A stretch of 64,000 nucleotides of DNA from Nephrocerus scutellatus (taxonomy: Eukaryota; Arthropoda; Insecta; Diptera; Pipunculidae). The stretch lies in assembly GCA_947095585.1 (NCBI GenBank), contig OX352761.1, forward strand, positions 50,766,019 through 50,830,018, read 5' to 3'. Made by a program: the position numbers and the translations under genes. Numbering within the stretch: position 1 is the stretch's first letter; every line of letters starts with the position of its first letter. The notes under the pieces are model-generated. The model made no database searches. It was not told the origin of the DNA and saw nothing but the letters and a program-made list of their open reading frames with translations. Of the stretch, positions 54,497 to 64,000 are shown piece after piece.

Positions 54497-55735
54497 AACT
54501 AGCTGATTACCCGGCGTTGCCCAGGTATTTATTCATTAGGTAGGAAAAATAATAATATTTGTCTTTAAGGTAAAATTGCAATTTTTTTTTAACAAAATAA
54601 GTATTATACATTGTATAAACAAATGACAAAACTATAAAATAAAATTAAAAAAAAAATAATAATAATATAAATTTTAAACAAAACTTGGTTGTATGCAATG
54701 CTTTTAGTTTCACCTTCAAGAGCAAGAATAAATAATTTCTTAGGTGAACCCACCCTAGAGCAAGCAAAAAAAAGTTGTTTCAATTCTTAAATCTATACTC
54801 CGCAATACTTAATAAACTGTCCGACTTATTGATCGTCATCGAAAGCGAAAGTTTTACTGGAAATTGCAATCCCCTTAATTTAAAAGGTAGATCCGTCGAA
54901 ATGAGTGCTATCCGTGGGATAAAAACTGTTTCACACTGTCCCTTTTCACCCGAAATCCATCCGGTCGCCGGTCCCCGAGTACCGTTCTAAGCACCACTAT
55001 TCATCTCAGCGATCCCGAAAACTATGGGATCGATACTAATATCGGTCACCCTCTCCCATCCCCCTAGAGCTGTCGTACCATCACGAATCAAATTAGCGAC
55101 CGCTTAACGATACTAATATCGGTAACCCCAACCCCTCCCATCAACACCTCAGTTATCGACCCAATCCCCCTAGAGCTGTCTTACCATTACCGTTCAACTC
55201 AGCGACCCCGAAAACCATAGAATCGACATTAATATCGGTCACCCCCTTCCCCCTCAGTTATCGTCCCAATCCCCCTAGAGCTGTCTTACCATTACCGTTC
55301 AACTCAGCGACCCCGAAAACCATAGAATCCACACTAATATCGGTCACCCACCCCCACTCAGTTATCGACCCATCCCCATAGAGCTGTCTTACCATCACCA
55401 TTCAACTCAGCGATCCTGAAAACTATAAAATCAACACTAATATCGATCGCGCACCCCACTGCGGGGATACATAACTCAACAATAGGAGTGTACTACCAGC
55501 ACTATTCGTCTTGGCAATACTGAAAACGGTGGGTGCGACACTAATAACGGCTGTCACGCCTCCCCCAACCAAAAAACGTGCTACCCCCCACCACGTATAT
55601 TTGATTCCAGATAGTAACTAATATGTATACCAAGTTTGGTTGAAATTGGTCAAGGCGTTCCAGAGCTAGTTAGGCACAAATATATATACAAATAAATTCT
55701 CTATTTTATATATATAGATAATATTAATACTGTAA
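54497..55735 (+). mobile_element. Non-autonomous minisatellite element D
   Basis: Starts AACTAGCTGATTACCCGGCG and ends CTCTATTTTATATATATAG before gag. The middle (55000-55420) is a tandem array of about 105 bases with CCCCCTAGAGCTGTCTTACC, ACTCAGCGACCCCGAAAACC and ATTAATATCGGTCACC. The end CAAGTTTGGTTGAAATTGG and GCGTTCCAGAGCTAGTTAGG recurs inverted at 63062-63170. Non-coding. Helitron-like elements often carry such arrays, but no hairpin-CTAG end was seen. Confidence 0.6.
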
Positions 55736-55867
55736 ATGGAGTCATGGATAGACATCCTTAAAAAATTAAAAGTATGTAAAGAAAATTTTGCTAAATCCTA
55801 TAAATCGGTATATAGAAAACAACGTTTCAGACGAAATATTATAAAATACTATTACAAAATTATATAG
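55736..55867 (+). CDS. Small basic leader ORF (43 codons)
   Basis: ATG at 55736, TAG at 55865. It reads MESWIDILKKLKVCKENFAK then SYKSVYRKQRFRRNIIKYYY, lysine/arginine-rich. Placed just after element D and before gag, in Gypsy sequence. No family recognised; 412-type elements do carry short ORFs in this position. Confidence 0.35.
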   Translation: MESWIDILKKLKVCKENFAKSYKSVYRKQRFRRNIIKYYYKII

Positions 55868-56077
55868 GTAAAATGTTTAGTTAATTTAAATAAAAATAAT
55901 TTTACATTTAAACAAAATTTAGAATCAATTTATATAATAAGAGGATATATAAATAGGACTAAGGAAATTAGGGATAAAACTGGAATTTGACAGCACTGAC
56001 GAAAGCATAGATTCATAAGAAGAAGTAGATAAGTAGATACAGACATAGAATCAAGGACATTGACGAAACAAGACAAC

Positions 56078-56873
56078 ATGTCTCAGATTGTAGTAGAATT
56101 TTTAAATACTGCATCCAAAATCATACCCGATTTTGATGACTCTGCTGAAAATTTACAAAGTTTTATTGACGCATTAGAGCTCGTAAAATCAATAATGATG
56201 TCTCTCATTAGTAAAAACCAAACTAAAGGGAGCAGCTAGAAATTTAATAACAAATGAGTCAACACTTTTCTCTATAAAAGAAAAAATTAAAGGGTCAGTG
56301 AAAGGTGAGTCCGTTCAAGTATTAGTTGCTAAGCTGATGAATATTCAGCAGCGTGATAAGACAGCTAATCAGTACACTAAAGGGGTTGAGCAACTGACAA
56401 AAGCACTACAAGGTGCCTATATATCAGAAGGCCTAACCGCAGAACAGGCCGAAAAATATTCAACTGAGCAGGCAGTTAATGCAATGACTCAGAGCTGTTC
56501 AATTGAAAAGGTCAAATTGATAATGGAGGGAGAACAATTCAAAAATATGACCGAAGTAGTCTCCAAATTTATAACCAGTTGCACGAAGGCTACTGGACAA
56601 GCCGAAACGGTATTGTTCTATAGACGTCCAAATAATGGAAAACCTCGCGGATATCTTCGTGGTAACTACCGTGGTCGTGGAGGACGTGGTATTTTCAATC
56701 GCAATAGTAACAACAATAATTACAACAATAATAGACAGGACAGCAATTACAGAAGAAACGGACACAAAGACTATAATAACGGCAACCGATCTCAAAATGT
56801 GCGTGTCACTGCACAAGTAGATCAAGATTCGGAAAACTCGAATCTCCCCTTGGGAAACAATAAATCGCATTAA
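56078..56873 (+). pseudogene. Gypsy gag
   Basis: ATG at 56078 starts SQIVVEFLNTASKIIPDFDD and LQSFIDALELVKSIMM. A frameshift near 56230 shifts to the frame that stays open to 56873 (VQVLVAKLMNIQQRDKTANQ, TEQAVNAMTQSCSIEKVKLI). It ends in an RG/N-rich tail (GNYRGRGGRGIFNRNSNNNN) in place of a CCHC knuckle, as in 412/mdg1-type gags that bind RNA through arginine-glycine runs. Forms the particle shell in active relatives; one frameshift disables this copy. Confidence 0.85.
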
Positions 56874-56934
56874 TAAAGTATACAATCCAAATTTGAGTCT
56901 TAGCATATTTGTTAAAGCTTACAACAATAATTTG

Positions 56935-57100
56935 AATAATCCTATTCATCTCTGCACACGGGTGCAGACATATCATTATTAAAACAGTTTAATAATAAAT
57001 ATACATAATTCTTTAAATACATGGCATACCACAACCATTAGTGACATAGGGAAAGGCACGATACAATCACTAGGATAAATACACTTGGAAACTTGATGAA
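56935..57100 (+). pseudogene. Gypsy protease remnant
   Basis: Contains TGADISLLKQFNNKYT near 56960-57005, the aspartic protease active-site region with the catalytic D just missing or changed (ACGGGTGCAGAC). The rest is out of frame. Confidence 0.65.
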
Positions 57101-58055
57101 AAGTCAAGAAATATTAGTTAGTTTTCAACAAACAATGGCTCATATCGTTTTAAAAGACTTCCATACGGACTTAAAATAGCGCCAAATTCTTTTCAGCTCA
57201 TGATGACACTTGCATTTTCTGGCTTAGAGCCAACACGAGCCTTGTTATACATGGATGACTTGGTTGTAATAGGATGTTCTGAAAAACACATGTTAAAAAA
57301 ATTGACGAAAGTCTTCGAGTTATGCCGGAAATACAACCTTAAATTGCATCCTGCAAAGTGTTCATTCTTTATGCATGAAGTCACTTATATTGGGCATAAG
57401 TGCACAGATAAGGGCATGATAAAAAATACGAAGCTATAAAAAACTATCCGGTACCCACGGATGCAGACAGCGCTAGGAGATTTGTTGTATTTTGCAACTA
57501 CTATAGAAGATTTATCAGAAACTTCTCATCCTATTCGCGGCATACACGCAACTTTGCAAAAAAAATTCCCATTTCAATGGACAAACGAATGCAATGAAGC
57601 ATTCAATTATCTGAAAAAGAAACTAATGAGCCCGACATTATTACAATATCCCGATTTTGAAAAAGAGTTTTCCATTACCACAGATGCTAGTAAATATGCT
57701 TGTGGTGCAGTACTCAGTCAAGAGTATAATGGCGTACAACTTTCAGTTGCATTTGCTCAAAGACCTTTACACAGGGAGAAAGTAATAAATCAACAACTGA
57801 ACAAGAACTGACAGCAATACATTGGGCAATTCTCCATTTTAGACCATATATATATATGGAAAACATTTCCTGGTAAAAACAGACCATAGGCCATTATCAT
57901 ATTTATTCTCCAAACTGACCAGAATGATTCTAGATTTGGAAGAGTATGACTTTACTGTCGAATATCTCAAGGGGAAACAAAATCAAGTTGCTGATGCTCT
58001 TTTTCGTACAACTATCAATGAACTTCAAGAGCAAAATATAAAAATAATAAAGTGA
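57100..58055 (+). pseudogene. Gypsy reverse transcriptase and RNase H
   Basis: RT: FKRLPYGLKIAPNSFQLMM, catalytic ALLYMDDLVVIGCSEK and LKLHPAKCSFFMHEVTYIGH (57130-57415). The N-terminal fingers are deleted between the protease and about 57120. RNase H: 57461-57811 reads FNYLKKKLMSPTLLQYPDFE and SITTDASKYACGAVLSQEY (first catalytic D), then after a frameshift KTDHRPLSYLFSKLT and EEYDFTVEYLKGKQNQVADA to about 58020. Three or more frameshifts are present. Confidence 0.9.
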
Positions 58056-58601
58056 CAACACGATCGGTGACTCAGCAAAATAGGCAGACCTGTGCAATTA
58101 AGGATTCATTTGAATCAAATAAAATCAAAAATAAAGAAAAGCGCAACGTTTATGAAGTCATTAAACACAACGGATAAATGTTGATGATTTATACATTAAT
58201 AAAGAATTTGACCTAAATCAGTTTTTCCAAAGGCTTAAAAAGGAGTCCGGTGTACTCAAAGTAAAAAACTACAAATGGTACCTAGCGAACAAATTTTCGA
58301 ATTTGTCTCACCACAATTATTTAAAGAAATTGGCAATAATGTATTAAAACATTTGAAAGTAGCACTACTACCAAATGTTACGATAAAAGAGAAATTGTAG
58401 CCATTTTGTTGAGATACCATGACGACCCCGCAGAAGGAGGTCATACTGGCATTACCCGTACAGAAAGATTAAAAGACAATTTTATTGGAAAAAAATGAAA
58501 CAAGACGTAACAAAATACATAAAAGCATGCAAACAATGCCAACTGGCAAAAACTACAAAACATAGAAAACCACCAATGATCATAATACCAACACCTCCAT
58601 C

Positions 58602-58859
58602 CAAAACCTTCTCTATAGAAAGCCCAACTCAATGCATACTAATGCTGTAAACCAATCCAAAACGCGTCTGTATTTTGGAATGTGAATACAGTGTACAAAA
58701 AATAAGTAGCCGCAAAGAGCGAGAAACGTAAGATGTGGTAGTGGGAAACAGAAAAATGTTATATGGATTTTGCTCTTTAGTTGATTACTAATACAAATAC
58801 GTTTTGGATAGTATTTGTGTACGATCGGAACAGTTGAGCTTTCTATAGAGAAGGTTTTG
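58602..58859. mobile_element. hAT-like MITE, 258 bp
   Basis: Terminal inverted repeats CAAAACCTTCTCTATAGAAA GC, 22 bases perfect (28 with one mismatch). 8-base target duplication CCTCCATC at 58594-58601 and 58860-58867. The integrase frame is continuous when it is removed. The 8-base duplication and C-A start fit the hAT superfamily; P-type elements also make 8-base duplications. Non-coding. Confidence 0.9.
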
Positions 58860-59065
58860 CCTCCATCAGCTTTCGACATTGTATTGGTGGACACTATTGG
58901 TCCGTTTCCAAAATCAGAAAATGGCAATTAGTATGCCGTCACATTAATATGTGACCTTACAAAATATCTTGTAACCGTACCAATAACAAACAAAAGTTCG
59001 AAACCAGTTGTAAAGGTCATATTTGAATCTCATATACTAACCTATGGTCCAATGAAGACGTTCAT

Positions 59066-61145
59066 TAAGGCCATAAACGAAGCAGGGTAATAGCGGAGGT
59101 CATTTCCAACCAAAATAGCCAAATGAAGTTTTATCGAATTGTTGATGGGTAAAAAGTTATTCCATTTTTAGTATTTTTGGGTAAAATCGCATACATCACT
59201 TTACACACTGTAACCCATGAACAAGCTACAATATCACTGTTGGTCTATTTTGATAGAAAACTAAATCTTTAAGGTCAAAAAAATTTAATTTTTTTTTAAA
59301 GTCTTAAAACCATTACCTTTATATCGGTATCGGTCGTCAAAGTCAAAAAAAGAAAGGTTTTTTTAAAATTTTATTTTCAAACGCGATTATTTCGAAAAAT
59401 GATCTTGGATAATTTTTTTTGACAAATGCAGTATTAAAGCCCTTTGAATTTTCTACAACTTCACCTCATAATATTTCTGCAATAGGTCAACAGGAACAGG
59501 ATTAAAATTTAAGGTTTGTGAAATGATTGAAAACGTACTTTTGATCTTACATGCTTTACACCCTATAACACTTGAACACTTCCAGCTACAAGGTTACTTT
59601 TTCTTTTCTTTTTTGAAGGAAAATTAAATTTTTAAGATTAAACAATGTACATTTTTTAAATTATTGTAGAATGGGCTTTAAAATTTTAAAAAAACCTTTC
59701 TTTTTAAATTCTCTATATTAACTTCACTTGCCCGTGGGTCGGTCGTCTGTCGTGGAATCTTGCGATCAATTTTTAACCCACTTCCCATGGCCCGATTTTA
59801 TTGAAATTTTGCACACATGTGTATTTCCGGAGACAACACTTTCTATTAAATTTTGAGGCCCCGCGGGCTGCGAGGTCGGGGGGCTCCCATACAAAAAATT
59901 TAAAAAATGTACCCGATTTTCTTCAAATTTTACACACATGTGTATACCCAATAAACAATACTTTTTCGAAGGCCCTTATACATTTTTTAAATATCTATAC
60001 TGACATCAGATATTCGTCACCCTTTATGGACTGTGTGCGGTGTGTGCTGCGTAGTCGGCTGCGCTGCATGGTTTTGGTGGTAGAGAGAGAGAGAAATCTT
60101 AGCTCACGCACAAATGAACCCAGCAAATGAAACGAGACATAAATGTTTTATGCTTAATTCAACTTACATTTTTATTTACTGAATTTTATTTTTATTGATG
60201 TCGTTTTTTTTGTCGATATCAACTTACAGATAGAACAAGTTTTCGCAATATTCTGTCATTTCGCGTTTTCATAAATTAGTTCAGAGCAGTCAAAGAGTTC
60301 TCAAGATAAATGTTCGTGTTTCTTATTTGCTCAGAGTATGAGCGTACTCTAAGTGCTCATAATAAAATGATCTGAGCATTTTCAATTTTAACATCTGATG
60401 TCAAATGTCTCTTTCGATGATGCCATATTAATTTCTGGGATTAGAGAATTTAGATGAAAAATTTTAATTTTTATGGGTTGTTTTTATTTTTACTTTGACG
60501 ACGTTTATATCGGTAATGGTTTTAAGAATTTAAAAAAAATAAAAATTTTTTGACCTTAAAGATTTAGTTTTCTATCAAAATAGACCAACAGTGATATTGT
60601 AGCTTGTTCAAGGGTTACAGTGTGTAAAGTGATGTAAGGTCAGAAGTACGTACATATCTCTGTTTTAAAACTCTACGTACACCACAAAACAATTGATAAA
60701 AACCATTCTGTTTTCAATATTCCTATGCGTGATACCATTTAAGAATCTGTATTAATGTCGCAAGTTTTTCTGATAGTCGGTCAACTTTCTGTAGTACATT
60801 GTTTTTCCGCCAGAGCTACTTAAAAATCAATCAAAAAATTTTGGATAACAAAAAGACATCACAAATTTAGTGTTTTAATTTGACAGAAGATTATAAAAAT
60901 GACTTTATTGGAAAGGCACACTCTTCCAGATCGTATTAAAAAATAAACATAAACAAAAGAACTGTTGGTTTTTTTTAAATTAATTTTTTAGTGCGGCGTA
61001 TGCGATTTTACCCAAAAATATTAAAAATGGAATAACTTTTTAACCATCAACAATTCGATAAAACTTCATTTGGCTATTTTGGTTGCAAATGACCTCCGCT
61101 ATTACCCTGCTTCGTTTGTGCCACGAATTCTTGTACACCCTGTAT
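59066..61145. mobile_element. Long-TIR element with nested P insertion
   Basis: AAACGAAGCAGGGTAATAGC at 59076-59095 has its inverse at 61098-61117. The arms continue for roughly 270 bases (GAAGTTTTATCGAATTGTTG, ACTTTACACACTGTAACCC, ATATCACTGTTGGTCTATTT). The right arm has about 370 extra bases (60640-61005) absent from the left. The right outer end reads TACAGGGTGTACAAGAATTC on the minus strand, a mariner-like start, while the left outer end lacks it, so boundaries are uncertain. About 150 bases of Gypsy integrase were lost. Confidence 0.7.
59702..60490 (+). mobile_element. P-family element with 430-base insert
   Basis: AAATTCTCTATATTAACTTC...GAGAATTTAGATGAAAAATT, with two monomers and the same non-repetitive insert as 28490-28920 (CGCCCTTTATGGACTGTGTG type). 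Nested in the long-TIR element. The plus and minus frames here are repeat shadows. Confidence 0.8.
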
Positions 61146-61589
61146 ATCTATTGACAAAAATGACTGGGATGTTTGGCTTAAGTACTTCACGTACTGTTTT
61201 AATACAACTCTCTCAATAGTACACGAATATTGTCCTTATGAATTAGTCTTTGGCAGAATCCCCAATGGATTTAAAGTCTTCAACACTATATACGATATGA
61301 AACCACTGTATAACGTAGATGACTATTCAAAATAAGTAAGGTATAGATTAGAAATAGCGTTCAAAAGAGCAAGACTAATGCGACAAACAAAGTAGAGAAA
61401 TACAGCTAAAAATAGGTGAGCCAGTACTTCTTAAAACGAAGTAGGACACAAATTAGATAAATAGAATAGGTCCTTACGGTAGTAGAATTAAAATATATTT
61501 ATAATGTGAAAATAGAAGACAACAAGAAGAAAAAGGCACAAACAGTGCACAGAGATAGGTTAAAACATTACGTGCTATAAGAAGGATCC

Positions 61590-61900
61590 TTTAGCATAAA
61601 TAAAAATATATAGTTATTAAGAATTAAAATTCAATTAAAATAATCCTTTTATATAAAATAATCCTTTAGCGTAAATAAAAATATATAGTTATTAAGAATT
61701 AAAATACAATTAAAATAATCCTTTAATATAAAATAATATTTTAGCGTAAATAAAAATATATAGTTATTAAGAATTAAATATACAACTAAAATAATCCTTT
61801 AATATAAAATAATCCTTTGGCGTAAGTAAAAATGTTAATAAGAATGAAAATAAAATTAAACAATTAAAATTAAAAAAAGTGATTAAATACCATTTAATAT
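61590..61900 (+). repeat. 76-bp AT-rich tandem repeat, about four copies
   Basis: AAATAAAAATATATAGTTAT recurs near 61596, 61672 and 61747 with ACAATTAAAATAATCCTTTA between; decays to the right. Lies between integrase and the polypurine tract in the Gypsy 3' region. Confidence 0.8.
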
Positions 61901-62116
61901 AAAATAATCCCTTCGCGAAAAAAAAATAATAAAAATTGTTTAGTTATTAAGAATAAAAATGTTATTAAATACAATTTAAACAAAAAAAATTTTAGTAAAT
62001 AGAAATAAAAAAAAATATATGATTAAAAACCATTTAATATACCATACTATAAAAAAAACAAAAAAAAATCTGTTTACAATAAAATTTCTATAATTTCATA
62101 AATTACATTATTCCTT

Positions 62117-62130
62117 AAAAAAAACGGAGA
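62117..62130 (+). promoter_or_regulatory. Polypurine tract
   Basis: AAAAAAAACGGAGA directly before the 3' LTR; primes plus-strand DNA in LTR retrotransposons. One pyrimidine interrupts it. Confidence 0.8.
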
Positions 62131-62561
62131 TGTAGTGTACATTAGTTCATGTCAGCAGCATTCCATTCCCACACTGATCATCATCATCGTTGATGTTTAT
62201 GCAAACGGCAATCGGACACCCCTGACAGCGACTCAATTGAAATCCTCAAAATGGCACGTTATGCTGAATTGACGATATCACATGCACCTGTATATACTCT
62301 ACGTAGGATGAGTACTTGGATAAGCACAAGGGTCTGCGCCGCCGCAATTCTTTGAAGTTATGCTGAATTGACAACACCATATGCACCTGTATATTCTCTA
62401 CGTAGGCTGCGAGCATAGCAGCAAGCACAAGCGGCTGTGTCGCCGAAATTATTTTAATATTTTAATCAGATTTAATAAATCAACCAAAAGTAAAACATGT
62501 GTTTGAATTCATTCGCTCCATTTTAGACTTTTTATAGCATATAATTTTTATCTACTTTTCA
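62131..62561 (+). repeat. 3' LTR of the Gypsy element
   Basis: 431 bases, same ends as the 5' LTR; 17 mismatches, no indels seen. Followed by GCGT, matching the left flank. Confidence 0.95.
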
Positions 62562-62565
62562 GCGT

Positions 62566-63061
62566 ACCAAGAAATACTCATGTAAATAGGCTACATTTTC
62601 AAACAAAGTCTGATGACTAGAATATAAATGTTATATGTATTTTTAATTGGTATCATAACAAAGGACAAAAAAATTAGTTAGCTGCAAGGCAGTTCAAAAA
62701 AACACACGTATGGGTCTTTCATATATTTATTACACATTGACAAGGACAGCATATTAAAACATACACATCGCACACGTAATAAGCCCAGTTTTTTAAACAA
62801 AGTCTAGAGCCTAGGACGTACACGTTATTCTATAAATTGGTATCTACAAATGATGCAAAAATATTCCAGCCGACGATCTTAATTACTGGAATTTCCTTAA
62901 AACGCTGTAAAGAAATTTCGGTGTTATTATTTTGGGTTTCAATAGCAGTTTTTTGTCATTACTACTGTGCGAATTAAATCGAGAATAACGCAAACAAATG
63001 ACAAAGGATAATCGAGGACATGGTGCGTTATTATTTGTAATTTTCAGACCTTCGTTTTCTA
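62566..63061. repeat. Flank with a diverged direct repeat
   Basis: AAACAAAGTCTGATGACTAG at about 62602 and AAACAAAGTCTAGAGCCTAG at about 62796 head two similar segments about 195 bases apart, each ending in TTGGTATC. No coding features. Confidence 0.5.
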
Positions 63062-64000
63062 TCTATATATATAAAATAGAGAATTTATTTGTATATTTGT
63101 ATATATATTTGTGCCTAACTAGCTCTGGAACGCCTTGACCAATTTCAACCAAACTTGGTATACATATTAGTTACTATCTGGAATCAAATATACGTTTTTT
63201 GATTGGGGGAGGCGTGGCAGCCGTTATTAGTGTCGCACCCACCGTTTTCAGTATTGCCGAGACGAATAGTGCTGGTAGTACACTCCTATTGTTGAGTTAT
63301 GTATCCCCGTAGTGGGGTGCGCGATCGATATTAGTGTTGATTTTATAGTTTTCAGGATCGCTGAGTTGAATGGTGATGGTAACACAGCTCTAGGGGGATG
63401 GGGTCGATAACTGAGGGGGAGGGGGTGGCCGATATTAATGTCGATTACATGGTTTTCGGGGTCGCTGAGTTGAACGGTAATGGTAAGACAGCTCTAGGGG
63501 GATTGGGTCGATAACTGAGGTGTTGATGGGAGGGGGTGGGGTTACCGATATTAGTGTCGATCAGCGGTCGCTGATTTGATTCGTGATGGTACGAAAGCTC
63601 TAGGGGGATGAGGTTGATAAATGAGGGGGAAGGGGAGGCCGATATTAATGTCAATTTTATGGTTTTCGGGGTCGCTGAGTTAAATGGTGATGGTAAGACA
63701 GCCCTAGGGGGATGGGGTCGAAGACTGATGGTGGTGGGGGCGTGACCGATATTAGTGTCGATTCTATAGTTTTTGGGGCAGCTGAGTTGAATGGTGATGG
63801 TAAAAAACAGCTGCAGGGGGTTAGGGTCGATGACTGAAGGGGGGGGGGGGGGGGGTGGTGACCGATATTAGTGTCGATTCAATAGTTCTTGGGGTCGTTG
63901 AGTTCAATGGTGATAGTAATATAGCTCTATGGGGAAGGGGTCGATAACTGAGGGGAGGGGTTGGCCGATATTAATGTCGATTCTATGGTTTTCGGGGTCG
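63062..64000 (-). mobile_element. Minisatellite element D, inverted copy, incomplete
   Basis: Reverse complement of the right end of 54497-55735, followed by at least eight tandem units of about 105 bases (ACAGCTCTAGGGGGATGGGG, TCGATAACTGAGG, CCGATATTAATGTCGATT, GGTTTTCGGGGTCGCTGAGT). Contains a run of 17 G at 63839-63855. Continues past the window end. Confidence 0.7.

Larger units (their letters stand above)
58380..61579 (+). pseudogene. Gypsy integrase, interrupted twice
   Basis: The zinc-binding HHCC segment reads LRYHDDPAEGGHTGITRTE and YIKACKQCQLAKTTKH (58405-58560). The core begins after a MITE (58602-58859): FDIVLVDTIGPFPKSENGN (first catalytic D) and YLVTVPITNKSSK. It is cut near 59070 by a long-TIR element. 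It resumes near 61150 with DKNDWDVWLKYFTYCFNTTL and YCPYELVFGRIPN, then the C-terminus to VHRDRLKHYVL (61579). The part with the second catalytic D and E is missing. It catalyses cDNA insertion in active relatives; dead here. Confidence 0.9.
50995..62561 (+). mobile_element. Gypsy (412/mdg1-like) LTR retrotransposon, with nested insertions
   Basis: Two 431-base LTRs, a primer-binding site, gag, protease, RT, RNase H, integrase, a polypurine tract, and a 4-base target duplication GCGT (50991-50994, 62562-62565). Of the 11.6 kb about 6 kb is later insertions (Jockey J2, minisatellite element D, MITE, long-TIR element with P). I count 17 mismatches between the LTRs by eye, about 4 percent, so the insertion is not recent. 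Gag and pol contain frameshifts and deletions; no env-like frame was seen. Confidence 0.95.

Noticed and set aside
54775..54990. A 71-codon plus-strand frame in element D
   Set aside because: Short, in repeat DNA, not preserved in the inverted copy as far as visible.
56499..56906. Minus-strand hydrophobic 135-codon frame
   Set aside because: Antisense of the asparagine-rich gag tail (AAC/AAT codons read as V/I/L), not a membrane protein gene.

Overview
This window looks like a gene-poor, transposon-packed stretch of an insect genome, probably a fly. The evidence is AT-rich sequence, spliceosome-type introns at best, no operons or ribosome binding sites, and a mix of RTE-like, CR1-like, LOA/R1-like and Jockey LINEs, Gypsy LTR elements, mariner-like remnants and Helitron-like minisatellite elements. 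I found no intact host gene. One possible host exon sits at 35253-35377. Nearly every protein-coding trace is a retrotransposon or transposase remnant.

Layout. 1-5.2 kb: a Helitron-like 3' end, an old Gypsy pol on the minus strand, and a plus-strand RTE-like (family A) remnant. 5.2-22.9 kb: a composite macrosatellite of three head-to-tail units (6139-22850; about 6.1, 5.4 and 5.2 kb). Each unit contains pieces of two RTE-like LINEs (A and B), a Helitron-like minisatellite element (117-bp and 15-bp repeats) and a roughly 120-bp repeat family here called P. 22.9-28.2 kb: the apparent source locus, a P element interrupted by RTE-like A, which is itself interrupted by a nearly full-length RTE-like B. 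28.2-35.2 kb: a P copy, a tRNA-headed SINE, and a CR1-like LINE lying between two opposed mariner-like ends, one of which carries a Jockey insertion.

35.2-49.3 kb: the possible exon, CR1-like pieces with a PHD-type ORF1, and a LOA/R1-like LINE whose reverse transcriptase frame is split twice. The first split is a Jockey element (9-bp target duplication) that was later caught up in a 3431-bp tandem duplication. The second is a 2.86-kb insertion with TGTAA/TTACA ends and a 4-bp target duplication. 49.9-62.6 kb: a P copy, then a Gypsy (412/mdg1-like) provirus with two 431-bp LTRs, primer-binding site, polypurine tract and 4-bp target duplication. It is broken up by a young Jockey, a minisatellite element, a hAT-like MITE and a long-TIR element that contains another P copy. 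62.6-64 kb: flank and an inverted minisatellite element running off the end.

The parts do not act together as a pathway. They form a layered record of insertions in which target duplications and frame continuity fix the order of events. The notable novelty is the amplified composite array and its recognisable source. All calls rest on reading the sequence and recalled family motifs; no database search was possible.
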